A stretch of DNA of 64,000 nucleotides, taken from assembly GCA_024704765.1 (NCBI GenBank), contig JAKMXF010000210.1, forward strand, positions 558,001-622,000. The letters run 5' to 3'. Positions 41,490 through 51,732 of the stretch are shown here, in pieces (the stretch's first letter is position 1; each line of letters starts with the position of its first letter). Both the position numbers and the translations under genes were made by a program. This DNA comes from Oopsacas minuta. Taxonomy: Eukaryota > Porifera > Hexactinellida > Lyssacinosida > Leucopsacidae. The notes under the pieces are model-generated. The model was not told where the DNA came from. It worked only from the letters and a program-made list of their open reading frames with translations, and ran no database searches.

Positions 41490-42715
41490 TAATGTACAAA
41501 ATATTAATTTGTCATTAAACGTGGTAAGAGTGTGTGTACTATATTTTAAACTAAAAAAATAACAAAACATTGGGCCTCGAAACCGTCTCAACATTATAGA
41601 TCGCGGTGATCTCAGATTGTTGTTGACAAAATTCAACCAAACATAGAGAAGTTAGAAAGCACGCATCAGCGACATATATCCCAATGATTTCTGAATTCAT
41701 TCTTGTTGAATCTTGTTACAAATGCATTTTGTCGTAGCTACAGAAATACGGAATGTTATCTGTTCATTATTCAGGTACTATTCTTCTTGAATTCCAGAAA
41801 TTGGAGATATTATTTGATTATATTTAGTAGATTATAAAGTTGCTTTTCGAAGATAACATTTATCCATCTCTGTCTAGATCTACTCAAATACACGTATTTA
41901 ATATTTTAGAGTCGCGTAGTAGTTAGTTACTTGACGAAGAAAATAGTTGTGTTTCAATAATGAATATATCTTGGGCTGGGGGCCGTGAAACACATGATTC
42001 ACTCAAAAGGGGACGATCAACAAAAGGTTTGAGAAACACTGTATTATTGTATACTTAATACAGAACTGGTGAATATTACGCCAACGACTAATAACTGAGA
42101 AACTGAACATAATTCCTGTCTAAACATATAATTCTGATAATATCTATTCTAATTAACATATTGCAAGTGATGGAATCTATCATCAAGCAAGGTGTCAGAA
42201 GTACCATCGACTATCCATAGTTTAATTTTCCACCTTTCTAAGTGAGGTAAATGATCCCGTCATCATTTAATTACTATATACTTGTATAAACTGCGATATG
42301 GATATAATACAATTCACATTTCATTTCTATTGGAACCACCGTTTAACGACTGCTTTCATTATACACTTCCAAGGTGAGAAATTATTATCATCTCTGTATG
42401 TTATTTTTATGTAATGTTATATCATAATATCTTTATCTTCATGTGACACCCTTTACCAGAATTATCACATCTCCCTTCTTTCCAAAATATATCGATGTAA
42501 TTAAATTCACCCCTAATTAATTATTCCTAACCATTTAATATAATTACTGCTCAGCTCAGTCTCCCTTAGAGTGGTTTCGCTGCATATTTTAACATGTAGC
42601 AGTTGTTATGCAACACCTGATGTATAACTTTCACAGAATACATAAATTGCCGAACTCTCTCTAATTAATTTTTTGTATTAAGTCGCGCTGGGATTATAAT
42701 TTTCAATTTTTTTTA

Positions 42716-42777
42716 TGCATAAAGTTGTGTTTCATGGGATTATTATCTCAAAATCCCATGAAACACAACTTAATGCA
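42716..42777. repeat. Near-perfect 26-bp inverted repeat, 10-nt loop
   Basis: Arms 42722-42741 (AAGTTGTGTTTCATGGGATT) and 42752-42771 are perfectly complementary over 20 bp. After one mismatch, five more pairs follow (TGCAT/ATGCA), giving 42716-42741 / 42752-42777. The loop is ATTATCTCAA. It could be transcribed as a hairpin RNA or be a cruciform or small palindromic insertion. No oligo-T terminator typical of a gene is evident. Confidence 0.9.
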
Positions 42778-43393
42778 GGACTGGGTTATTGAATTTGTGG
42801 TCATTTATAAAAGGAAATTTTTGGTAATATACTAGCTCGTTCATAAGTTGGAGAATTATAGATTAGATTGGAATTTACTTGTAGCGAATAACAATCAAAT
42901 ATACGTAATTATGGTTTAATTGGTGTTAACTAATTAGAGTGACAGTCCCAATTTCCAAGTTCAAAGACTAGATTTGACTAACGTTAACATCATTCTTCCT
43001 GTCATAAACCAATTATAAATTAATTTGATTGATATATTCGCACTATTCACCAAATATGTATGTTGCTCAATGCTATCCTCTATAATATTATTAAGTAATT
43101 AAAAATTAATTATTCATTGCTGTAACAAGTCATCCCCCCTAATTAAATACGAATATATTTTGAGGCTGTAATACCAATTTGTAATAAGACAGTTGTATTA
43201 GTTAATTACAATGGAGCCTCTAACCTCTATTATCATCATTATTTACTTTTCCAATCTGCTACGTGTTAGGTACCGCTAGTCCTGCCCGCGGTTACTGAAA
43301 TTTCATTTATAAAATTATTTTACTAATTGTGCCTTCATCAAACGGTACATCTGTTGGGAAGTCAGTACCCATCACTTTTGTTATCATAGCTCT

Positions 43394-43464
43394 ACCCGAG
43401 ACCAATATAATTCAGCTTTTAGTTGAGCAATTAATCAACAATTAATTAACTCAGTGTCTCGGGT
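43394..43464. repeat. Imperfect inverted repeat, 71 bases
   Basis: ACCCGAGAC at 43394-43402 pairs perfectly with GTCTCGGGT at 43456-43464. Inside, GAGCAATTAAT can pair with ATTAATTAACTC. A stem-loop with an internal loop is possible. Function unknown. Confidence 0.6.
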
Positions 43465-45272
43465 CAATTCACTACATTATGCAGCTTATTTCAATACTCC
43501 ATCACATTCCTAGCTGGATTTATTCTTAATTAATTAATTGAGCTACTCTACGAAATTGTAATTGTAATGTTAGTCAATTAATAGATTAGTGTGGAATCGT
43601 ATCTCTCCTAGTTGTGTCTGTGTGATTAACCCGGCAATTGCCTTATTTGCTTGGATTATACTCTAAATTAATTAATTACTATTCGAGAACAATTAATCAG
43701 CCTGTACCAGGTTGAGTAATTCGTTACAATATCAGATATTCTTGTTGCTAGATCCATAATTATATTTACCATATGGAGACAACCATCTGTGTTTAACGAT
43801 TATGAGGCGATTTGTTATACGAGAAAATATTCCTTCATTTTAGAATCTGAAAACTAGACAACGATATATACACTTTAATGAATTAATGTACATCTATATA
43901 TTATTTATGGTCATTTCTTATCTAATTAGAAGTAAGGTTTCCCTTATTTGAGATATAGTTATGCAGCATAATTGTTTACATATACTTATGAATATTTATA
44001 CGACCAGTGTTTATATTGCCCCTTGGCCTAGTGGAGCTGAGAGATGAGTTAACGGTTGGATTATTCCACCTATTGCTGATCCAATAGTTGCTAATGATTC
44101 TATCTGCCACTTATCTAAATTATGTTCCAACGGCTTAATTAATGACATTAATGTGGCAGTTCTGACTGCCTAATTGCCAGTAGTTTCGTTTTCGTATTTA
44201 TTGTATTGTTATAGTCTCTTTAATTTCTCGATAGTTCAGTATCTACATGATGATTCCTCAAATTTATACATTATGCTCTCTTTTACTTCATATCTTCTTT
44301 CTATTATTAAATTGGCTGCATTTTACAAAATATTTAATTAAATTCCCGCTCTTTGACAGTTTCATTTCAAACATTTTCGCAAGTTTGTTACCAGCTGTTA
44401 TATTCGTTGTTTGCATAGGTCACGTATCCTCGACAAACTAATCCTACTAGGTTTATCCCGACGAGTATTTACAGGATTTTGAATTCATTCGATTTCGGTA
44501 AAAATTAACATCAATACTTAGTTATAATTGATAATAACAATCATACGTATTAGCTCTTTACCATCTAGTAAAGTTACTACTAATCCTTACAAAATACTTC
44601 TGTTCCATTTACTTACCGATTTACAAATATTGCATACAATCACAACAAGATATGAATTGTTATCACTTATCAATACCAGCCGTATAATTATGTAATTATT
44701 TAGATAATTACTTTGTATGAAGCGTTGCCTTTTATTATACTCTGAGGTAAAAATTTATTACCTTTAATTATCTTTAAGAATATGCATTATTTCATACACA
44801 GACGCCATCTGGTATAAATCTATTTGTCTGCACTACCATAAGTACTGATATGATATATTTTATCGCGATTAATAAGTTAAAAAATCTTTTTAATTAATTG
44901 GTGCCATTTATATTATTTGAAGATTTTAATCTTTGATAAATTTTCCATAGAAATTTCGCGTATGTTAAAATTCGATTTTTGCATTGTATCAAGCCATTAG
45001 CCCTCGTTATTATTGACAAGCTCAGTTCCAAGTATAAATACTCTTACTTGAGCAATTAATTAGTACTTAAGCATTTCATAACTGGCCCGTCAATCATTGA
45101 TATGCATAAAAATTCGACTCGCTAATTATCCTACTGCGCTGTTTAGGCAAATCATATATCTATTGATTGATTGATGATACTCGATACAGTCACGTCTTCG
45201 AATATCTACACACCTGACTCTACGCACCAATACACTACTCGAATTCTACCCGATAAAGAGGAGCGTACATCG

Positions 45273-48236
45273 ATGATAGCTCTCATAAACTTTCTTCAGA
45301 TTCACCATTTGGATGTAAGTGCAAATTACGATATTTATATTCAGTAATTCGTTTCCGTATTTAGCTAGAATATTTGATTTGTACATTGCTCCACCGATGT
45401 TTGTTACTTGATTTACTTGTCTTTTCGGGTTTTAAATTGAAAAAATATATTTTATGCTGTAAGTATATTTCCCAAATGTTACGCATAGTTAATTACGCTA
45501 CTTGCATGAATAAAACTTATAATAAATATTTAATTACTGAATTGGAGTTGTTAACTAAATAATTGTTCATCTTTTCTATATATTAGAAAATAATTATATA
45601 ATCTCTTTTATTGTACTGGCTTTTGTTTGTGCATTTAACCTTATAGTTTATCAGCCCACTGGAACATTATTCATTCCTTCTCTGTAATAATTATATGACA
45701 GTCGATTATTCGGTCTTTTTCCTTCCCCGCGAATTATATACATGAAAATTGTCTCTGTCACTGAGACGGTTAATATACGCTAAGAATATGCCTTACTTAA
45801 GATCTCATTATAAGACTGTATTACATTTGTGAATCAATTTGTACAAGACTATATTTACATAGTTTGTTTAGTAATACAAGTGGATAGTTACCGCCCTTGT
45901 ATTAATGATAGGAAATTGTTATCTATCTTTTTAGGAAACTCAAGCAGCCTTGCTTCAAGAACTCTGTCTTACTGAGAATTCTGAGGTTACATTGGATGAA
46001 TTGCAACAGGCAATTAATAAGTAAGTTAATTTATCCACCTTGCATGACTAATCATTGTTTGTTCTAACAAGTGTATTTTCTCTCTCTTCCACCGTCTATT
46101 GCTTTTGTTTTTATGCATTTTGATGAGGAATCCCACTTCAACATGTGCTCATAGATGCATATATTCATTGGAAGCATGTACATTATATAATTGCCTACTT
46201 GACTTAACCTGGTTAATGACCTCAAAATTCTTTGATACATGTCTAATGCGTTCGTAAATATTCTAATTTTTTGTTGTTGGAATTTATTCTTATTAAAATA
46301 TTTACATTTGTAGCTGACGTATAAATTATTTTAATAAGTTTACCTATTATTTGCTGCACTTGGCTAATTGTACGCACTTATTTCTATTAATTTTTGGTTA
46401 TTCTAAAACTTATGGCTTTACAATTTGTACAGTGGGTGGCTAATTACATTTACACTGATTTCTGAATCCGAAAAATTCTATGTTAGCTAGAAATTCCTGA
46501 ATAAAAACTGACCATATGCCAAACTACTTATCAAATTTAATTATGAGTCGCGATTTAATACGAATCCGTTCGTCTGAATCATCTTGTGAATAATTCCCAT
46601 TTCTCTACATCTCTGGCTATGTTTATACTATTGTATTATGTGTAGGAGGGATAACAAATTGATGGGTGGGAGTAGAGCTCAATATCATGGACACTTATCC
46701 CCTCTACCAATGGATACTGAAGAGGATTACAGAAAGATCCAAACAGCTCTACCTTCTTCAGTTCTATTGACTAATGATAAGTCACATCCTCCAATCTATA
46801 ATGAGATATCTGTGGGTACAGCTATACAACATAGTTCTCCTCCTAGCTTTATTCCTGCTACCTCCCCCATGATTATCCCTAAAGTAGAAGCTGCTTCTTC
46901 CCCAAATGATCCAATTTCTATTCTTGTGCATACGCCCATTTCATCATCTCCTGGCACCTCATCAAGCTCTGCTTCTTACCAAGTTCCGATCATCTTAAAC
47001 AACTTTTCAGGTTCTGATCAGCCTAATAACGTTCTCACGCTTTTACAACCACCTCAGAATGTAGCTACAACGAATCCTACTCAGCAGCAGACTCAGATTC
47101 TATTGGATGTAGGTTCTAACTCTCTGTCTCAGCTACAGCATATTGGTGCTAAGAGTTTGAATGGAGTTATTCCTATACAACTTAATCTGTCTACTAGAGA
47201 ACAACAGCAGCAACAACAGCAACAACAGCAACAACAGCAACAGCAGCAGCAGCAGCAGCAGCAGCAACAGCAACAACAACAACAACAGCATAAACTAGTA
47301 AACACAAGTATACCTATAACTCAACCTCAATCTCAACCGATTATCATAAATTCTCTCGGTAATGACATAAACACTGCAGTTGGTTACGTTTCTACCAAAA
47401 TCGTATCTCCAGCCACACATTCTTCAAACCTTATTCAAAATAATCCATCTTTAGCTTTCCATGTTCAGCACCCTACCAACACACAAGCTATTACAAAACC
47501 TCTTTTGATCCAAAAGGAAGTTTCACAAACAAACAAAGATAACAACAGACGTCCAATCCTAAGTTATTCTCAGGTACCTCCCACTATATCACAAGCTCCT
47601 AAGACCGTATTAACTTCTAATGGTATTTGTCAGGTAGAGAATCTGCAAATAGCTGGTAACGCTGCCTGGGTGAAGGATACTCCTGGAGATATCCATGCTA
47701 TTCCTATTATAAATACTACAATCAGTCCTCACTTCAGTTTCGATCCTGCTTTTGAGTTAGGACAGCGTAGAAGGAAGAAGAGAGCTGTTTTCGCTCCTCA
47801 GGTCAGAAGGACGTTAGAAAATTCATTCGAACAAAACACTCGGCCATCTCGTCGCGAGTTGGAGTTTCTAGCAGGAAAACTTGGGCTCCTATTCGAGGAG
47901 GTACGTGTTTGGTTCTGCAACAAGCGGCAGAAAGAGAGACAGCAAATGCAGCAGCTAGTCAATGATCAGCCGCAAGGAGATACATGTGGAGATTCTTATA
48001 ATGTATATGCTGATGGATCTCCTCCAATTCCTGGAACCCTACAATCTGATGACTCCCTCCATGAACAAGATTTTCATGTGAAGGAGGAATTCGATTCGGA
48101 CAATAATATATCACTACCCCCTGGTGTATCAGATTCAAGCCAATTAGCACCAACAGAACTTTTATCAGAATCAAGAGATTCTGAATTCAAACACTCATTT
48201 GAACCTCGCTTCACCTCAGTAGAACAAAGCTCATAA
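45273..48236 (+). CDS. POU-type homeodomain protein with LisH-like N-terminus and polyglutamine
   Basis: Likely transcription factor. Proposed exons are 45273-45314, 45935-46020 and 46646-48236, each bounded by GTAAGT donors or AG acceptors, with phases (0, then 2) that agree; about 572 residues. The ATG at 46638 lies inside an acceptor-like TTATGTGTAG and is unlikely to be the start. The first two exons encode a short helical motif, ALINFLQIHHLDETQAALLQ plus EL, resembling LisH. A Ser/Thr/Pro/Gln-rich activation-type region includes 29 consecutive Gln. The homeodomain is encoded at about 47761-47940 (RRRKKRAVFAPQ ... VRVWFCNKRQKERQQ); VRVWFCN-x-RQK is POU-class. No POU-specific domain is present. 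The upstream frame stays open before 45273, so the start is tentative. Confidence 0.72.
45315..45934 (+). other. Predicted intron 1 of the homeobox gene
   Basis: 620 bases from GTAAGT (45315) to TTTTTAG (45934), much longer than most introns here. An open frame at 45374-45562 inside it looks random. Confidence 0.55.
46021..46645 (+). other. Predicted intron 2 of the homeobox gene
   Basis: 625 bases from GTAAGT (46021) to TTATGTGTAG (46645). AT-rich; nothing else seen. Confidence 0.6.
47202..47288 (+). repeat. CAG/CAA repeat encoding 29 glutamines
   Basis: 87 bases of mixed CAA and CAG codons in the homeobox gene, including one pure run of eight CAG codons. The CAA interruptions are expected to stabilise its length. 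Confidence 0.95.
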
Positions 48237-48656
48237 TACTAATGATATTTTTATCTTTTTGATTTGATTGTTATCCAGTCAATTCTCTAAGTAAGCTGCT
48301 CGAGTCATATATATTTTATATGCTATTACAATATTTCAATATTGCTTGATAATTTGTGTCCCGTCTGGCTAATATGCTCTTTGTGAACTTGTTTAGATAG
48401 TTTAACTCATAGATTACCATTTGCATTAATGCTGAATGGTTACAAACGCAAAGACTTCTCAGAATGACAATTTATGTAAATATGTCCACAATTTATAATA
48501 AAGCAATACACGTAGTTAGAAATATTTGTAGACAAGTTGACATTTATAACTGATAATATTACATAAAGCGAATACTTAAATAATCTCCCAGCTAATTTTT
48601 ATCTATTGTTTAGCTGTATAATTTATGACCGAATTAGTTGAAATATTGGAAGATAC
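48237..48656. other. Intergenic, homeobox gene to TBC1D2
   Basis: 420 AT-rich bases, no feature recognised. Confidence 0.6.
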
Positions 48657-51476
48657 ATGGCTCGATTAAGTATTAATAAGAAAACGAGTTCTATATTTTA
48701 TATGGATGGACAGGGACAGGACCTGCCTTCTCCATTCGATATACCAGGAAATAGTTGCAATATCAGAGAAGCTCTAACTTCTCCAGTCTCTCCAACTAAT
48801 TCTTCTCCATCTCCTTGCGTAGAACAGAGTTGGGAGATTTTACACAGGAATCGTAATAGATCACTAGATATTGACATGATACCGAATTTCAATAACATGT
48901 CACTGATGGAAATAGAGTCTGGTAGATCAGAAATTTCTATTGCAGCTAAACGTATGTCTTCTGTTGTTACCAACAGGGTTGAGAAGCCTCTGTGTGGGCA
49001 CTTACTCAAGATGGGGAATAACGGGTGGATAAAGATTCGAAAAGATCGATGGTTCAAATATATCCCTGAAACGGGTAGACTTAGTTATTTCAGAAGTTCA
49101 ACTGACTATATACCTCTAGGCTCCATACCAATATCAGAAGCTACTTTCACTTATAATGTTGATCAAATTGAAAAGTGTCAGTTTCAAATCAACACTGCGA
49201 ATAGGACTTATGACTTGCAAGCTAAGAGTGAGCAGGAAATGATGGGATGGCTTAGAGAACTTCAGGGAAAGCGGAAAGAATTTATATCACTGGAGAACAA
49301 CATGCTAACTGAATCGGTTAAATCTACGATGGAAGATCTAGAGTCTCAGAAAAAAGAACTGAGTTTGATTGAGGCTGACAAAGGATTTAAACGAAACCGT
49401 GGTCATTCCCACTCTTCTCACGACTTCTCACACACTCAAACATATCATGATAACTTCTCAGGATTATCAAGTATGCTCAAACCTCATGTGACAAAATCTT
49501 CTACGATATTTAGAAATAATAGCAACAATTTTCCTAATTCAGGTTCTAAAAAGGATGGATCATCTCCATGGCCATGCGACAAGTGTCAAGATTACCAAAA
49601 GCAAATAAATGGGCTCAAGGGTCAGAATGACCTCTTGACCCAACAGCTGGAGGACAAGTGCCAAGTTATAAAAACATTACAGAGTGCAATGAGGAGTCTA
49701 GACATACAATATAGATCTATTTCTGCGGCTATTGAATCATCTCCTAATGCTAAGAAGAAACTATCAAATGTATCTGAAATAGGTACACAAGATTTTTCCT
49801 CAATTCTACAGGATTTGAATGAAGAAATTGAAATATTGAAGGAAGAGAAATCTGCATGCGAGAAGGAGAATCAAGACTTACAAGACCAACTACAAACTTT
49901 GGAAGAAATAATGCAGGCTAAGGAAAATGTTATACTCTCTCTTACTAAAGAGATATACTCTCTAGAACACACAGATAAGCCACCACCTGTAGACGCAGTG
50001 CTACTCAACCACGAGCCTACTCTTCAAGAACGTCTCTATGAATCTAAACAACAAATAAATGCATACAAAACAAATACTGAGTTTATGAAGAAAGAAGTTG
50101 ATGACATACTATCTTTACACAAACAAAAAGAAGAGAACCTCAATCTCTTAAGAGACCAGTTCTCTAACCTTGAGGCAGAACATGATAAGCTTAAAGGCAA
50201 ATATCTTATTTTGTTAAAAGAACTGAACAAACCAACTGCTTGCAACTTTCTAGACTCAGAACTGTTGAATAATATGCTGAAAGAAGCATTAAATGAAACT
50301 CGTACAAGAGCATCTACTATCTCGATCACTGACCATCTAAACTTCCAAGAATATGATCCTTATGGTTTCGCTTATTTTGACTTGGAGATGAGTGCTGAAC
50401 AGAAAGAAGTGCTTATTAAAGCTTACTTGAAAACTCTTCATGATAATAAAGTGGAGGAGTCCCAGCACAATGAAAAATGGAACGCATACGTACACAGGAC
50501 TGGACGTAGAGAGAACTTCCCACAAACCAAAGAACTAAAGGATTTAATTCGATTTGGAATTCCACAGACATTCCGTAAAGAAGTATGGAAGAGTATGATT
50601 AAGAAACATATAGCCAAAACTCATATAGACTTAGATGAGAGCTATTATAAGAACTTGCTAGAGCTCTCTCAAGGACAGACTGCTGCTATTAAACAGGTAC
50701 AATTGGATCTGTTACGTACTCTACCTAATAACAAACACTTCAGGAGAGAGGATTCAGACGGAATCAAGAAGCTGAATAGAGTTCTGCTAGCTTTCTCATA
50801 CCATAATCCACGTATTGGATATTGCCAGGGGATAAATAGAATAGCTGCCATATTGTTACTACTGTTAGATGAGTTTGATGCGTTTTTAGGGATGGTAGCA
50901 ATTATTGACGTCATAATGCCTCAGGATTATTACACTGACAAATTACTGGACTCACAAGCTGATCAGAGAGTATTCAATGATTTCTTGTCAGAGAAAATAC
51001 CCCGTCTCGCTTCTTACTTGCAGAAAGAGAGCTTGGATATTTCTCTAATTACATTCAATTGGTTCTTTACAGTATTTGTTGATGGATTTCCTCCTGATTT
51101 AATGTTCAGGATATGGGACTGCTTCCTGTCAGAAGGTTGTAAGATCTTGTTTCGATACTCACTAGCCTTCTTCAAAATGCACGAAGAGAAACTATTGCTA
51201 TTCCCTGCTAGCGCCTATTTCAAACTAGTGAAGGAGCTAAGTGAGTCCACATTCGACTCTAGAAGGCTGTGTCACATAGCATTCTACGAGCTGAACCCGC
51301 TAGCTACCAGAGATGTAAATAGAAAGAGACAAATGCACCAGGCTGACGTAAAGCAGGAGATAAAGGAAATGGACGCTAGACGTGAGAGTGCTCTACGTGC
51401 TTATAAAGAGAGAGAAACTACTGTTGTAAGGATGTCTGAGCTGGAGAATAATGAGGAAGTTTATAACAGTGACTAA
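48657..51476 (+). CDS. TBC1D2 (Armus)-like Rab GTPase-activating protein
   Basis: Rab7-type GAP linking Rac/cadherin signalling to endolysosomal traffic in animals. A single exon encodes 939 residues (human TBC1D2A 928). In order: a disordered Ser/Pro-rich N-terminus; a PH domain at about residues 111-208 (GHLLKMGNNGWIKIRKDRWF ... MMGWLRELQ); long coiled coil at about 310-550; and a TBC domain at about 640-860. The TBC dual fingers are intact: VQLDLLRT supplies the Arg (V-x-x-D-x-x-R) and GYCQGIN supplies the Gln. The PH-coiled coil-TBC order is diagnostic of TBC1D2A/B. The C-terminal tail is Lys/Glu/Arg-rich helix. Confidence 0.92.
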   Translation: MARLSINKKTSSIFYMDGQGQDLPSPFDIPGNSCNIREALTSPVSPTNSSPSPCVEQSWEILHRNRNRSLDIDMIPNFNNMSLMEIESGRSEISIAAKRMSSVVTNRVEKPLCGHLLKMGNNGWIKIRKDRWFKYIPETGRLSYFRSSTDYIPLGSIPISEATFTYNVDQIEKCQFQINTANRTYDLQAKSEQEMMGWLRELQGKRKEFISLENNMLTESVKSTMEDLESQKKELSLIEADKGFKRNRGHSHSSHDFSHTQTYHDNFSGLSSMLKPHVTKSSTIFRNNSNNFPNSGSKKDGSSPWPCDKCQDYQKQINGLKGQNDLLTQQLEDKCQVIKTLQSAMRSLDIQYRSISAAIESSPNAKKKLSNVSEIGTQDFSSILQDLNEEIEILKEEKSACEKENQDLQDQLQTLEEIMQAKENVILSLTKEIYSLEHTDKPPPVDAVLLNHEPTLQERLYESKQQINAYKTNTEFMKKEVDDILSLHKQKEENLNLLRDQFSNLEAEHDKLKGKYLILLKELNKPTACNFLDSELLNNMLKEALNETRTRASTISITDHLNFQEYDPYGFAYFDLEMSAEQKEVLIKAYLKTLHDNKVEESQHNEKWNAYVHRTGRRENFPQTKELKDLIRFGIPQTFRKEVWKSMIKKHIAKTHIDLDESYYKNLLELSQGQTAAIKQVQLDLLRTLPNNKHFRREDSDGIKKLNRVLLAFSYHNPRIGYCQGINRIAAILLLLLDEFDAFLGMVAIIDVIMPQDYYTDKLLDSQADQRVFNDFLSEKIPRLASYLQKESLDISLITFNWFFTVFVDGFPPDLMFRIWDCFLSEGCKILFRYSLAFFKMHEEKLLLFPASAYFKLVKELSESTFDSRRLCHIAFYELNPLATRDVNRKRQMHQADVKQEIKEMDARRESALRAYKERETTVVRMSELENNEEVYNSD

Positions 51477-51732
51477 CTACACATGGTTGTATTTTATTTA
51501 CAAGGATTTTAATGTGTTTATTTGTATATTTTGTTTATTGGAAATTCTTCTTACCTAACCTCGTTTTTGCGATAATTTTATTTTTCTCTGCACATTTTGT
51601 ATTTACATCCCTTTAGTATATAATTATCTCTATTAGTTCTGGCGCTCACGGTACTGGTTATTTTTGGAAATTTGTGTTAATTTTAACAGTTTTTTATACT
51701 CTTACTGTATTTCTAATTACTAGAGGGAGGTA

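Larger units (their letters stand above)
41066..45272. other. 4.2 kb non-coding interval upstream of the homeobox gene
   Basis: The longest gene-free stretch in the window, AT-rich, with many TAATTA and ATTAATTA homeodomain-type core sites. It contains a 157-bp MITE and two inverted repeats, listed separately. Open frames at 44247-44441 and elsewhere show no gene features. The position before a transcription-factor gene suggests a cis-regulatory domain. Confidence 0.55.

Noticed and set aside
41248-41636. Open frames on both strands over the MITE
   Set aside because: They run across transposon ends and inverted repeats; no protein similarity recognised.
44247-44441. 64-codon hydrophobic open frame
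   Set aside because: Leu/Phe/Ile-rich, as expected of random AT-rich DNA; no clear signal peptide plus domain, no splice context, no neighbour support.
46638-46646. ATG at 46638 as the homeobox gene start
   Set aside because: It lies inside a splice-acceptor sequence (TTATGTGTAG), and the upstream exon at 45935-46020 joins in the right phase.
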